Source: Loripinus fragilis
Taxonomy: Eukaryota; Mollusca; Bivalvia; Lucinida; Lucinidae
Reading direction: 5' to 3'
Assembly (NCBI GenBank): GCA_964019695.1
Contig: OZ026528.1
Span: 54,528,495-54,592,494, forward strand
Length of the DNA: 64,000 bases
Shown in pieces: positions 20,870 through 33,589 of the stretch. The notes under the pieces were generated by a model that saw nothing but the letters and a program-made list of their open reading frames with translations, ran no database searches and was not told where the DNA came from. Positions within the stretch are counted from its first letter, which is position 1, and each line of letters begins with the position of its first letter. The translations under genes and the position numbers were made by a program.

Positions 20870-23134
20870 CTGAAAAAGAAACAGAGAACACATATATACT
20901 ATACAGACGACCAGTGATGTGTCCTCATTGCTTTTTTAAAAAAAAGTATCCAGGAAAACACTACATGACTGATAAATTGGTCACCGAGACGTAAAACCTC
21001 AACTCAAACAAACCAACAAAATATGAAGTCTCATAAACCTTAATACCAAGACAACACATTTGCTATGTGCATTTACCAAAATTAAAGACAACTTGTTAGG
21101 CCAGAGTTCTTTAATTTTCCGTTTTACAGACCCGACCGACCCGAATTTTAGAAAATTGAAAAAAAATATAGGTACTTTTTTTTCAATTTTATTTTTCGTG
21201 ATCGCTCCGACTCGCAAAAAAAAAAAACGTACCGTAAGTTCCATTTTTTAGTTCGTTACATAAATTTTAACAATACCAGTTTTCACTTCGTTACATAATT
21301 TTTTCCAATACTGTATTGATTGGTGTAAATAAACGCTTGCTGTTTTGCGCATTACTAAACCATTCCCTCGAGAGATACAGTGCTTGAAAGATTCTATTGT
21401 GATCGGCATGGCTTCGGAACGTAAATTTTACTGGTTTGGTCTTTCTATTTCTACTCCGGGCTATGCGGAAAATAGAATAAACCGTTTCCTCAGAGCCGAA
21501 CAGACACAGAGAATTGGCGATCTAGTCGCCCAGGAATTTAATAGAATCAGTAACATCTGAATTCAAAATAGACAAAATTGACGCTAGTAAATCTTTCATT
21601 CCTAATGCAGCCCTTGCTCAAGACTGCATCGTCTGTGAAAACTCTATGCCAGCAGGTGTTCTGTATAATGACTTTGGTATGAGATACATTTATCCAAGGT
21701 TCAAAGAAAAACCACAGGACAAATCATCATCAACAGACTTGCCAAACGGATTACAATACCTTATGGGCATGCAAAGAAAATATGATAGACTCCCTAGTCA
21801 AAGGTACAGTATGGCAATATTATGCACCAGTCATTTGTATCCACTGCCCCCTCCACCGAATGCAGGTCAAGTCAGCCTTGGGTCAAGTCGGCCTGAGTCA
21901 AGTCGGCTCGGGTCAACTCGGCCTGGTCCTATATAGCCTTCTATTTTCAATTACCATTCTTTTTTTGCGTTTTTATTTAAAATGTTTCAAAAAAGTTTGA
22001 GGGAAAATGTTTGGTCGTATCTATATCCTTGGTCTGTCAATCTTGACTATATTAGCATGACTATATTGATCCTGAATTCAGGTTTTTTAGGCTGACTTCC
22101 AAAGAAAGTCAGCCTCAAAATACTTAATTAGGCAGATTATAATAGCTTCTCTGTAATATTATAAGTTTATCTGACAACAATTGACCATTTAAACTTGAAA
22201 TTGTTAATTATTGTAGGCATACAGCAAGTTTTAAGATTGGAATTTCAACTGTTCAGGATTTTGTCTACTCAACGGGTCCAACTTCATAACGACATGTAAG
22301 GAAAGGAAGATGTAAAACAAAGAGAATATAGTCTCAAAGAAGTTTTTGCCAATTTAATGTTATGAAAACGACAATTGCCTTGTTTGCAAGATATGAGTGC
22401 TTGACACAGTGTTAAAAACTTTCATTAAATTCAAGACAGTCATAACCTTAAATCAAGTAGCAAGTTCACCTTCAATTCGACCAATTAAGAGCCTTGACTT
22501 CAGGCTGAGTTGACCTGCTACCCCTCCACCTGCAAGGATAGGTGGCGATAATGACTTTTCAAAGCCTTGCCCTGTGCCTGTGGGGACAAGCTGATGCTAC
22601 CAACCCTGCTCTTAGTCCCACCCTACACAACAAAGAGGTAAACCCCTGACCTTTCCCTGGCACTGCTGAGACAATCAAAATGTATTGCTGTTGCAGCATC
22701 TTAGTCCAGTTGTCCGTATACTATTAAAGGCTGGGGGGCAAATCGCATTTATATAAAATATACAGCACATTGTAAGAAAGGGGACTTAAAATCGGTGGAA
22801 AATATTGAAAATTTTGTCTGATTTCCCTATCCAGACGATACACGCTTGACGGCCAGTATATCCCAAATCTATTTATAGCACTGGGAGTACGTAACTATAA
22901 AACCTCCTATAGGATATCGAAAAACGGGCGGGGATGGAGGGGGTTCAAGCGAACAGCCTGAACTCAAACTTGATCTGCCACTGCTTATAGACATCCATTT
23001 ACATGTATGCTAATGCACAGATATTCTGGTTGCATCCTACATGAACATGCAACTCGTATGTACTTCAAAAAATATACGGGGCGAGTTTTCCTATGACTCT
23101 TATGAATTTGGGCCGAGTTGTCTAATAAACTTGG
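20870..23134. other. no firm gene; two unexplained short frames
   Basis: A 71-codon frame (21,345-21,560; includes KFYWFGLSISTPGYAEN) and a frame around 21,600-21,800 (IVCENSMPAGVLYNDFGMRY) look protein-like on the plus strand, but match no family I recognise. They could be exons of an unknown gene or transposon. A T/A-rich stretch at 21,160-21,250 and GGTCAAGTCGGCC repeats at 21,862 are also present. Confidence 0.3.
21862..21934. repeat. GGTCAAGTCGGCCT tandem repeat
   Basis: About four copies of a 15-16-bp unit, GGTCAAGTCGGCCTG with variants, related to the GGCCCA minisatellite at 17,373. Confidence 0.6.
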
Positions 23135-23184
23135 GTGGAGCGCAGTGGCTCAGTGCTTGACTCGAGACCGAGGGCCGAACCTGT
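23135..23184 (+). mobile_element. SINE head fragment
   Basis: The tRNA-like head CGCAGTGGCTCAGTGCTTGA continues to GACCGAGGGCCG and then departs from the SINE. The missing remainder (from CCTCACCGG) begins at 25,374, beyond the MULE, so the two may be halves of one split SINE. Confidence 0.5.
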
Positions 23185-23870
23185 TATACCTGTTGGCCAC
23201 ACCCTAAAGTGCAGCCTAGGGGTTAAGCGACCGAGCCATAGAAACCCCATGTAATTCTTGAAAGGCAGTGGCTAGAGGTACGGATCCGTACCCCTAGCCT
23301 GGGAGGCTAGGGATACGGATCCGTACCCCTAGTCTGGGAGGCTAGGGGCCCTAGTATATTCTACCATGCCAGGCTACAGGTACAGACATATAACCCTGAT
23401 GAGAAATTCTAAATTATCATGATGATAAGTGTTAGAAAATACATTGTTGTTGTGTTATGAAATACCAATCCAGTAAGTCGCCATTTGCAATGTGAGATAA
23501 CTCTGTATAGAAATTATAAAAACGAAACACGAATTCGGAATTGTGACAAGTAGCACGGGATTTATGTTGTGTTGTTGTTGTTATTATTATTATTATTAAA
23601 TCAAATTAAAACTTGTTATTCATGATTTGTTTTTTGCTGTATTCACTTTCGGGTTGTGTCATTAGCGAGGGTGCGAACAACATTCTGTGATTAATTGGTC
23701 GGCATAACGCACCACAAAGACATCTTTAAACTTAAAAGAACAAATTACAATGATTGGCTGAATGTTTATATGTCCAACCTCAAAGACATCAGAAGAACTT
23801 AAGAACGTCCTTAATTAGCCTAATCCGTACAAACAGTATCTAGACCTATAATTATATATACTTTGCCAGA

Positions 23871-24112
23871 ATGGCTCAAATGCTGAACATAGGGAAAAAG
23901 TTTGAGGACTTCTCCTCTTTAGAAATTGCCATCCAGCAGTATCAGAAGGAAGAAAATGTTCAATTCTTTAGGCGCAATCACGAACCATTGCAAAGGCACA
24001 GCCACGGATGCCAGACAAAAAACTTAATGAACGTCTGAAGTATTATGAGATATCGTTTCATTGTATACGTGGTGGCAAGAACTTTAAATCCAAGGGTACA
24101 GGAATGAGAGAA
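23871..24112 (+). pseudogene. N-terminal exon of a ZSWIM/FAR1-like MULE protein
   Basis: From the ATG at 23,871 the reading MAQMLNIGKKFEDFSSLEIA continues to IQQYQKEENVQFF. After a small deletion near 23,970 it continues in another frame with SRTIAKAQPRMPDKKLNERL and KYYEISFHCIRGGKNFKSKG, ending at a GT donor-like site near 24,119. This pattern (aromatic-rich N-terminus, then the YYEI..CIRGGK..KSKG core) resembles the N-terminal domain of ZSWIM3/FAR1-like proteins derived from MULEs. Downstream catalytic exons are absent from the element. Assignment is from remembered family style, not a search. Confidence 0.5.
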
Positions 24113-24192
24113 CAGAGGTAATCTATCTTAAGGATCTAAAAATATTAAGTTTGTCCATACGTCTAAAGGTCCTAACAAATAAACCCAGCCAG

Positions 24193-24273
24193 AACACAAT
24201 GTCGGACCAATATCGGTCCGCTAGCAAAACGCCATTTAAATGGCATTTCATTGGCGGGCCGATCTTGGCCCGC
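24193..24273. repeat. triple hairpin inside the MULE
   Basis: Three adjacent palindromes: CGGACCAATATCGGTCCG, ACGCCATTTAAATGGCATT and GCGGGCCGATCTTGGCCCGC. The last two recur at 17,655. Likely a nested miniature element or transcript-end structure. Confidence 0.6.
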
Positions 24274-24340
24274 TTTTTATGTTTAGTGGGATATATAATG
24301 CGTAGATCAATTATTCTCTAGTCATTTCAGACATATAGTT

Positions 24341-24385
24341 GGTGCTAAAAAGAGTCTTCTCGACGAGACGGTTCTTTTGAGCACC
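24341..24385. repeat. dispersed 45-bp palindrome, copy 1
   Basis: GGTGCTaAAAagAgtc on the left pairs with GACGGTTCTTTTGAGCACC on the right around a short centre. The same palindrome recurs at 31,107, 34,776 and 41,756, with a half copy at 19,969. Confidence 0.65.
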
Positions 24386-25080
24386 CAAAATCAACGTATC
24401 TATCTATCAATCTATCTATCTGTCTGTCTGTTGCTGCAGAATATACAGGGACAACTTATGAAGCTTCACGAAATATTACCAGCTTGGGAAAATGGTTAGA
24501 ACATTGTTATAAGTACGGTGGGAAAAAACAATATTGAGCCTGAAGCAGCTAGTGAAAATTTAAATTTCTTCTTCAATTATTGATACTATCACAACAACAT
24601 ATTTTGGGATTCTCTTAAACAGTGGTACGTCATATCCCGCTCTGGGTCATCGAGGCGCTTTACGCACTCGGTGAATACACAGGTAATTCTCCGTTATACT
24701 AACGTATTTTGGTGCATTTATAACTTGCAATATCTTTAAAACTACTCAAAATTGTGTAGTGAAATTTTCAGTATCGATTAGAAATATGACCTTCTTTTGA
24801 TACAGAGTGTTTATAAAATAATCGGACTTATTTACGGACATATTATTGATCAAAATTTCAGGATTTTGAACGCTTTTTAATAAGCGTCTGGCATTATTTT
24901 CACCGAGTATCTCAGCGGAGCTCTTCAGCGTGAGGTTAAATAAAGCCTAAAATACCCGGATGACTTAACAATAGAATGGCTAAGAGGTGGTTTAGAGGTG
25001 TTTTGGGGGTGTTTCCACGGACCCTGACAGGTCGTATCATTTCACACAAAAATTCCTTTCGAGGTTAATCTTCCTTTTAT

Positions 25081-25116
<36 letters not shown>

Positions 25117-25373
25117 TCCCATTTCCGAATTCGTGTTTCGTTTTTATATTACTATACAGAGTTATCCCGTTGCAAATGGCGACTTGCTGGATTTGTATTT
25201 CATAACATAACAACAAGGGGTATTTTCGAACACTTACAATCACGATAACCTCATCAGGGTTATATGTCTGTACCTGTAGCCTGACATGGTAGAATATACT
25301 AGGGGTATGGATCCGTACCTCTAGCCACTGCCTTCTTGAAAATGTCTATCTAGGTTGTTTTTGAATCCATTTA

Positions 25374-25506
25374 CCTCACCGGCGTCACTGCGTTGTGTCC
25401 TTGGGCAAGAACATTAATCCTAGCTTAGTTCAACCCAGGAAGATCCGTCCCTTTATGACTGAAAGATTGTTGATGGGACGTAAAGAATCAAATCAAACAA
25501 ACAAAA
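25374..25506 (+). mobile_element. SINE 3' part
   Basis: Starts CCTCACCGGCGTCACTGCG and ends GATGGGACGTAAAGAATC with a CAAAC tail. CGTCCC and GGGACG in the 3' part can pair into a terminal hairpin like that of the LINEs. Confidence 0.7.
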
Positions 25507-28408
25507 TAAACTTGAGCCGAGTTGCCCGTAATTCAAAAAAACACAGCGTACGAAATCAAAATCAAATAAAAAAAAATCAAAGTGGTAGTTTACCAGAATA
25601 AAAAAAAGATCACATTCGATTCTCACTGTTACTCACTTACATGGTCACTCACAGCGCGTCGACCGAGCGTAGCGAGGGAGGTTGCTAGGGGGTTCCGGGG
25701 GCATCCCCCCGGAAAAATTTTAATGTGTAGATGCCATTTCCTGCATTCTGAGGCACTAAAAATGCTTTGGACCCTATTTAGCCTTATTCTAACATATTTG
25801 ACATCAAAAGAGGGTCATATAAATTAATTTCTGCCAAGTTTGGTCAAAATCCAGCCAGTGGTTTAGGAGGAGATGTCCTTTAAAGTAATTGTTGACAACA
25901 CGACACACATCCAATGATCACAATAGCTCACCATGAGTCAATGGCTCAGGTGAGCTAAAAATTAGGTAAATTTAACAAATCAAACCCCCTTTGCAAAGAA
26001 TCAGGGTCCCACATGTGAGAGTCTGGCGTCTCATCCATTCAACAAAGAAATCCTGGAATTGCCCCTGGTAATATAGCATAAACTCAAGCACAGTTTATAT
26101 TAATACACATTCCCGATTCTGGCTGTGATTCACCACTATTTGTCCCGATGTGATTTGTCCTATAAAATGGGGATGGATAAAACAGAACATTTAGAAATTA
26201 GAGATCACTACAATGTCTAACGATGTTCCTATGATGTCCCTACAAATCCACTCTGTGATTTGTGACGGTGCTGCTACGACAGCGTCATGACATAATCGTT
26301 GGGCAGTCGTAGTGATCGGGATGAAACTGGTTGAATAGGGGGGGGGGGGGGGGGGGGGGGGGTCGTGGTGTCAGTTGATACCCGATTCACCCCAAATGCC
26401 ACAAATACACCTATGGTACCACTATGAATGATCCTGATTCCGCAAGGTAGAGCTATCAGGGCTTTAAATATCTCTCGTCCACTTGTATTGGCTGCAGGGC
26501 AAGTGAGAATTTTGATAGTTCTAGTGAAAATTTTTTCCCCATACTTGCCGTGCAGGACAAGTGCCTATTTTCAGATATTTTGAGGCCTGGCTATGATTTA
26601 GGCCACACCCACAATCCAACACGATTCACCTGACAAGTTTAAACGGTTTAAACTCACCGTAGTGCTGCTGTGGAGGTTCCAGAATCCACCGATTCTTCAC
26701 GAGATGTATCACAATTTGATAAATTGGGATAATTGTACAGTTTATTCCCCAATAAAGAATCACTAAAGATTCTCTTCTTGACAATTTGTGTTTGTAACTG
26801 CCAACTGATATGAAACAATACACATACAATACATCCATCGTACCTCTTACAGCCGATGTAAGTTTAATATTAAAAAGCTTTGATTAACAGAATAGTGGCA
26901 ACTTATAACCCTTATACTGTGTCTCCAGTAAAGAACCATATTCCCTAGTAAAGAATCACCTGAAAATAGTCCAGCCCCAAGGTGAAAATGGACTAAGCAT
27001 CACATTAAAAATAAAGTGATCTAAAGTTTCACCCCTAAAGAACGTATTCAAGTAGTTTAGGTCATTCTACTACAGTTTTTACACAGACTTTTGGTTCAAA
27101 TTTTATGAGTGCTCATTATAAGTTACAATATTCTTAAATATTTATAAGATCTGACACCAGAAGTATATTTTTGTTCAAGGTTCAATACAATCTGCTTTAC
27201 TTGCTTTCAGGTAGTAGCAAACTTTTATTTGATGAGTAAACTCTATGTTAGGATGCATACTTTCATTCTCTGTCAAAACCAACTCAGTAAAGGTCATCAG
27301 AAGACACATCCAAAATAAGTGATTCTTTACTGGCAACTGTACAATGTCCAAGATAACACTGTCATCTGTTAATTTCCTGGCAGCTGGAAGTCAATTCTTT
27401 TTATGTGTAAGTCTGATACCATAGGGCTTGTCCATGACATAGTTTTGGAACCACCTTATTTCCTTTCAACTGAACAATTATCTTTTTTTTTTAATTTTGC
27501 TTTGAGAACCAGGCTTCAAATTGCTTTTCTGACAATATACTACAACACATTTTAGCCAACTTAAGAGGTAATTTGAAGGAATTCAGAAGAAACTAATTAT
27601 GTTCTGCATCCCTAATGATTACCCTTTCTAACTGTCTTTCTACTAATACTCTGTCAATCAGAATCTCATCATTATCAGATGTGAGTGAATTTTGAATTTA
27701 GAAATAAACAAAACCCTGGTGAGTGCCTGGAACTCCTCTGTGGTCTCAGCTGCGACCACAGTTGGGGCCAAACTATTCCAATGGGGAATAGTCCTCGGGG
27801 GAAAAAAGAATACTTCAGGGCATCACTATAGGTCTGGGGCTTGCAATACTGTGAGTTGTGTGATGCCCTGGTGGATCTTGTTCTCTGAGTAATAATACAA
27901 AAGGTTAGGCTTTGCTTCATCAAGTGGAAGAAATATATGGTAAAGTTTACACAAGTGATTCTTTAATGGATACGATTCTCTATTTGGGAATACACTGTAG
28001 CTCTGGCTCTACCGGCGCAAAAATCTTGAATGTATAACTGGGGGGTTCCAAAGTCGGCCCATGTCAATTTTGGCCCATAAATTTTGTCAACCTGGATTTC
28101 TGAAAAAGAGATTTTATATTATTGAAAATATTTAAAATTTATTATTAGAGTTATATTGAGAAAAAAAAAACTGAAAATAGATTGACTTTACAGACTAGTA
28201 AAGACTAGAAAAACGCGTAGACTGGTATCTTTATTAGAAGAAATAATCATAAATCACCTATATATTTTTCATAAGCAAATACAACTTGTTCAGTGAGTTA
28301 AACTGAATAATTGGATTAAAAAGAATCGCTTGCGTTTCATATGCGAGTAGGAAACGCTCTGGCTAGAGTGAGCAAATGCGCAGGCTCATCTGAGCCTTGA
28401 CTGCCCGT
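25507..28408. other. no gene; repeat-derived sequence
   Basis: The stretch at 25,650-25,965 (GAGCGTAGCGAGGGAGGTTG to the CAATGGCTCAGGTGAGC end) has the look of a dispersed repeat. Several AGTAAAGAATCAC motifs occur on both strands between 26,750 and 27,970. A 25-base G run is at 26,338. No reading frame is convincing. Confidence 0.35.
26338..26362. repeat. poly-G run, 25 bases
   Basis: A homopolymer of 25 G that could form quadruplexes. A shorter 14-G run is at 31,275-31,288. Confidence 0.9.
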
Positions 28409-28413
28409 TGCCT

Positions 28414-31400
28414 CACAGTATGTAAACAGAAATAAATATCCTGTACCCGTTCCTCCTAGCTCTCGCCTTATAAACATGAATAACAGCACTCGTGCATAAC
28501 CAGTAGTCAGAAAAATATGTGTATTTAGGTTCACGTACACGTTTTGATTTATATTGTTAGCGATACAGACAATACACATTCGAACAAAGTAAGAAAAGCC
28601 ATTTTATCTATTTTATTCCGTTTGATTCCATGATTTTAATGGTTTCCTCCTTTGCATTTTGCTTTGTTAAAAACGACATGCTCACAATCAGAGCTGTTCT
28701 GTGCCGAAAACGAGCTTAAATGCCAGTTTGCATGGTTTTAGTGGAATTGGCAATCACACGTATACATGATAACATGGTCGTAACTGTGGAATCGAGACAG
28801 TTCACCGACAAGACTGTTCACCGACACGCATTTGAAGACAGTTCACCGACAGAATTGAAGACAGTTCATCAACAAATTTTATATTGTATTTATATGGAAT
28901 GTCCAATTTTCGACATTTATTGATGTTATAATGAACGAAGGCCTAATATAAAGCTAACTAAATAACCTATTTTCTATTGCAATATGATTTTATTAGACAT
29001 GCATACAACTGCCTATATAGCGATCATTACATTGTCTGTGCGAAAATACGTCTTATATCACTAACGTAGAATTACTATATAAAAATAAAAAGGAAGGCCT
29101 GAACAAATCTGTTTAAAAATTCAAGAGGAATGCTTTGAATTGCTGGCAAATTTCATCAAAAATAATGTACGATTGGCTATAGGATCTCATCAATATAGCA
29201 TATTAATCATTAATCAGACAAACAAAATTTCGCTTTCTCAACAAATTATATCAACATATCACCTCAAATCATAACTCATCAATATTTCTTCACAATAATC
29301 AATTATATTTTCGAGCCATATATGAATTATGTGATAAAAAAGTGTCAGAACAGAACAGAACATCATCTTTATTACTCTCAAGTCATACAAACATGACGCA
29401 TGAGGACATAGCAAATACAGTGAAATAAGCGGTGTATTGGTGCATTCTATATGTTGTGTGTATTTTCATCCACACTGTTGCTAAAATGGACCACGCATTG
29501 ACTTCGTATTTCATTATAGCAGCAGTATGGATCGACATGGAACATAGAGAATGCATTGGTGGAGGTGAGAAGACAAAACAAAAACTATCTAATTGGTTGG
29601 AGTTGGGTAAGGGTGGGGAGCAGTTATATCGGGGGCTATAATAAGTATTTAGCCAAGGTCTATCTAAGTAATGAACAAAACAAAAAAAGGATGGAAAACA
29701 TAAAGAAAAAAAGAAAAGGAAGGAAATATGTGTAAAAAAGAAAAGAAAAACAAGAAAAAACGAAAAAAAAAAAAACAACAAAGAAATATGGAGGTAATTA
29801 AAATCATTTTCATTCAAAGATGAGTAACTCGGGTTATTTTCCACTAGAGTGTTTGATCAATTTTTTTCCTTGCTCTTGTATCTCTAAAGTCTAGTGTATA
29901 ATAAATCTTAGAGAGCAAGACCAATGCCACCCGTGCAGGTACTGATGAGACAGATCCTAAGGGATGCCTCATCAGGGTCTATGCAATAACTTATTTAGTG
30001 TATGCAATGTTAAAGAAATAGTGAAATATTTTGCGTAGAGTATCAAGAGCTAGATAGGTGAAAATAAATCTGTAGCTGTCTTACGAATATGTGGTAAATA
30101 ACTTCCCTTGTCAGGTTTATTAACAAGGTACGTGACAATCGGTGCAGGTCTGGATGAGACAGTTTCTAAGAGCTGTCTCATACAGATCTACACTGCGGGT
30201 TATTATCTCAGAGATGTCAGATTGTTTGGGTTACATCAAGAAGGAGGATGAATAAATAAATAAATTGCTCCGGTTCTAGGGGTAAACATTGGTTTTCCTT
30301 TCTACTTGGTGTAAGATTTGCTATTTCCTTTCGCTCTGGATTGTAAGCTTTCTTCCCAAGTTTGCAAAGAGAGAGACTCCAAAAAGCAAACCCAGCAACA
30401 TAAAGTGCCTGTCCGAGTAATACATTTCCCTAGCTAGAACTGCCTGATACGGGTCTACACTGTATGGTATCACTTTGAAAGGATCCCCATAACTAGAATA
30501 GTCAAATGTCATACGGGTGTGTTGGGCATAAAGGAAAGAAAAAGAGGAAAAAGGAGTACAGACCCCGATGGGGTTAACGATTGTTAAATACCTCCCCAAC
30601 TAGGCCTGCACTGCTCCTCACTATTCTGGATCATTTTTCATGAACGAAAAACCTCACAAAGACAGCATTGTTTACTACCATGTAATGTGAGTAGTTTTTC
30701 ATTTGATCAAGCTACACAATACAGTTTACTTCGGGCACATGCGCTTCATGCTGATTGGCTCTATATTGGCATAGTAAAACCTGCGTAGCGGACAAGAGTT
30801 TATACTAGTGTAATTCATATTTTTGTGATAACTGGTGAGGGAACTTTTGTTTGATTTATATTTCATCACATTCACTTGGTGGTGTGAAACATGACAGCAC
30901 CCTCAATTTTTTCGCTGGATATGACTACACAGAACATGGTAAGTATCAAAACTGTGTTATCTATTAGAAAGACTGGTTGTCGGCTATTAAGGTATACATC
31001 ATTTAATAATAATTTAGGAAACGAAGTAGAACTAGAGCAGTCTACTCAGAAAAATGTTAACGTGTCACTAAACAAACCCACGGCACCCTCCAAAACATAT
31101 GTTGCAGGTACTCAAAGGAACCACCTCAATGAGACGGTTCTTTTGAGCACTTCACGCACGTTTATATTTGAATGAATAAAATAATAGCAATTTGTGCTCT
31201 AGCAGTTTCCATATCATGATTTGTTTTGTCAAAATGTCATTATTGTGAACATCAAGTATTTATGTTTATTTGACGGGGGGGGGGGGGGATCAATTATATT
31301 CTCTGGAAATCACCAGTGAGAGTCTTCTCTTCAGGATCTCGGTCTCCTTTTGGTGCCGGGGATCTCAGGGAGAAAGCTCACGAGTGTCATCGAGTAAATT

Positions 31401-31958
31401 ATGTTGACAATGGCAACCAGACTTTCTCAAACAATTACTAATGAAATGTGGCGATCGATTGATGATTGCCTGTCTAATACATACACTTAGAAAACACAGG
31501 ACAAAATGTACAAGGACATGCGATTTAGGTTAAACACGGATTCCAGCGTCGCCAGTCATTCAGTAGACGCCGCCTTTTGCATTTTGTATTATGACTCGTT
31601 TTGCCAAGGCCATGAATGCCTACATTGGAGATATAATGAAGGCTGTTCCTGATATAAAAGTTCCCGCGATAAAAAAGTGTCGATGAACTGTCTTCAAAAG
31701 TGTCGGTGAACTGTCTTCAAAAAACGTGTCAGTGAATTGTCTTGTCGGTGAGCTGTCTTGTTCCCGTAACTGTAACAGTTACTAAGATATATGGAAAAAT
31801 GAATTATTATAGGCGGGCCCTCGCAAGTACAGCTGTACCAACAACTATCACATCACGATTTCCGACAATTGGCTACGCACGAGTGCTGTAATTCATATGT
31901 ATAAGGCGAGAGCTAGGAGGAACGGGTACAGGATGTTTATTTCAGTTTACATACTGTG
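28414..31958. mobile_element. foldback-like element with ~87-bp TIRs
   Basis: The left end starts CACAGTATGTAAAC and the right end finishes GTTTACATACTGTG. The inverted arms are about 87 bp, roughly 90% identical by eye (left 28,414-28,501). Further in, each arm has GACAGTTCACCGACA-type subrepeats (28,796-28,872 and, inverted, 31,679-31,765). A 5-bp direct repeat, tgcct, flanks the whole (28,409-28,413 and 31,959-31,963). The 2.7-kb interior has no recognisable transposase; it carries hairpin-like GATGAGACAG...CTGTCTCAT units near 29,945 and 30,150 and low-complexity sequence. Superfamily unknown. Confidence 0.65.
31107..31150. repeat. dispersed 45-bp palindrome, copy 2
   Basis: GGTACTCAAAGGAACCACCT on the left pairs with GAGACGGTTCTTTTGAGCAC on the right. 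It lies within the foldback-like element. Confidence 0.65.
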
Positions 31959-31963
31959 TGCCT

Positions 31964-33157
31964 ATGTGATGAACTCTTCTCTTACATACAAACTCCTCAT
32001 CAATTGAAATGGACCATTCTTATTAATTATTGTGTTTGGACTGGATGATTACAGGTAAGTTGATACAATTATACAAATTATAGCCAAACATAGCTATTAT
32101 ACATTATTATACCTGTGGGCCGAAATTGCCGTGCATCTGATTACCCCAGGACACATATTTTAGCTTAATTTATATAAAAAAGCGGCTATAGAGACCAAAA
32201 AAGTATTAAACAAGCAATATTTAACCTATATAAGATATACTATCAAAGTCGGAATGTAGTGTTTAGTACCCTAGGACTTCCAACAACGCACGGACACCCC
32301 AGGACACATATAAAGTTAACTTACTCTGTATAAAATTTACTGCTATGTAGTAACCAAGTATCAAATAAACAGTATTTACCCCATTTACATGTATTCCAAA
32401 CAGCTCGGACCCAGGTCTGACCCTAGAAAACATCGGATCTGATCTGGATCCCTAGAAAACATTGGATCTGATCTGGATCCAAATCGTTTTCACATCGGTT
32501 AAAACTTTGGACAACAGGGAGGCGCGTGGTTATTAACATTATAAGTCGTGCATGTATGGTGTTTGTACATATTAAAATGCCAACACTTGTAGGTATTTTA
32601 ACGTTTATGAGCATAATAAATTTCATGCTCAGTTGAGTTGAGCATGAAATTAATTAAAACCTCAGGACCAGACGTCTCTTTTCTTGATTGGTCTATGCAC
32701 AGTGTGGGATTGTGCCATTTCCTCATCCGACTAACTGTTTGGTTGACTTTGGTTTTACCATGACTGCTCTTATTATGTATCATGGTAATTGTTGGCTAAA
32801 ATAGAAATGAATGATGAATCTAAAGAAAAAAAAGAGTAAAAGAATAAAATTAAAAAAAAAGACAGAAAAAAGATGGTCGGCAAATGGTTGTAAACAACTT
32901 TAAGAATTTGTTTCTTTTAGTTCGTTACAGCAAGACCTAGTCATACCTCCCTGTTTGGTGCTGGCAGGAAACTATGGATGAGGCAAATGTATCTTGATAT
33001 AAATAAAAATATGCAAGGCTATTTGTTCTCTTTAAATTCATACTGGGTACAAACCATATTTGACTCATCCATAGCCCAACATGACAGGACGAAATGCATT
33101 GAACTAACACACCTATGCTATGATCTGCTATTTTACTGCTTTTGAATTAGACACTTT
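31964..33157. other. no gene; small tandem duplication
   Basis: A 29-bp unit (CCCTAGAAAACATCGGATCT...) is present twice at 32,421-32,478. The rest is AT-rich with no supportable gene. Confidence 0.4.
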
Positions 33158-33163
33158 CTATAT

Positions 33164-33480
33164 GAGGGTCTGGATGGGGGGTTGGGGGGTGGTCTGGTAT
33201 TCACTTTTCATTAAAAATTTATCCAATTATTAATCTCATTAAAATTTTGGGTTATTCATTAAAATAAGACCAATTATTCATTAAAACACATGGCAGCAAT
33301 TCTGATTATTCACTATTCATTAATTTTTTTCTTCAATTCATTAAAAAATAGGATTATTCATTAATTTTTAGGCCCTCATTATTCACTATTCATTATTTTT
33401 TCGGCTCATTATTCACTATTCATTATAAAAAAGGGTCATTATTGATAATGCACTAATCATTATACCCCATCCAGACCCTC
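33164..33480. mobile_element. MITE with 16-bp perfect TIR
   Basis: The ends are GAGGGTCTGGATGGGG and CCCCATCCAGACCCTC, flanked by a 6-bp direct repeat, ctatat (33,158-33,163 and 33,481-33,486). The 317-bp interior is filled with ATTCATTA-type short repeats on the same strand. No coding capacity. Confidence 0.8.
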
Positions 33481-33589
33481 CTATATGTGCTACTGCTGGT
33501 AAAATTGATTGCATGATGCATTTTATTATATAAAAAGACTTTCTCAACTGAAAACATGATAAACATAGTAGATAAATGTGTCCTGTGGT

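Larger units (their letters stand above)
23264..25332. mobile_element. MULE with long terminal inverted repeats and 9-bp TSD
   Basis: Both ends read GGCAGTGGCTAGAGGTACGG inward and continue as inverted repeats for about 250 bp on the right (25,083-25,332) and 340 bp on the left (23,264-23,603). The left arm has an extra internal duplication of a CTAGG-rich unit. A perfect 9-bp TSD, ttcttgaaa, flanks it at 23,255-23,263 and 25,333-25,341. Long TIRs plus a 9-bp TSD are diagnostic of Mutator-like elements. At 2.07 kb it keeps only a first transposase-like exon, so it is a deletion derivative. Confidence 0.85.

Noticed and set aside
24402..24430. ATCT/CTGT microsatellite
   Set aside because: Real but short; already explained as simple repeat inside the MULE.
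27692..27892. 66-codon frame with WNSSVVSAATTVGAKLFQWG
   Set aside because: Looks vaguely protein-like, but I could not assign it to any family and the opposite strand is open as well.
29383..29844. 153-codon frame with Phe-rich stretch
   Set aside because: Antisense of an A-rich low-complexity region inside the foldback-like element; no domain.
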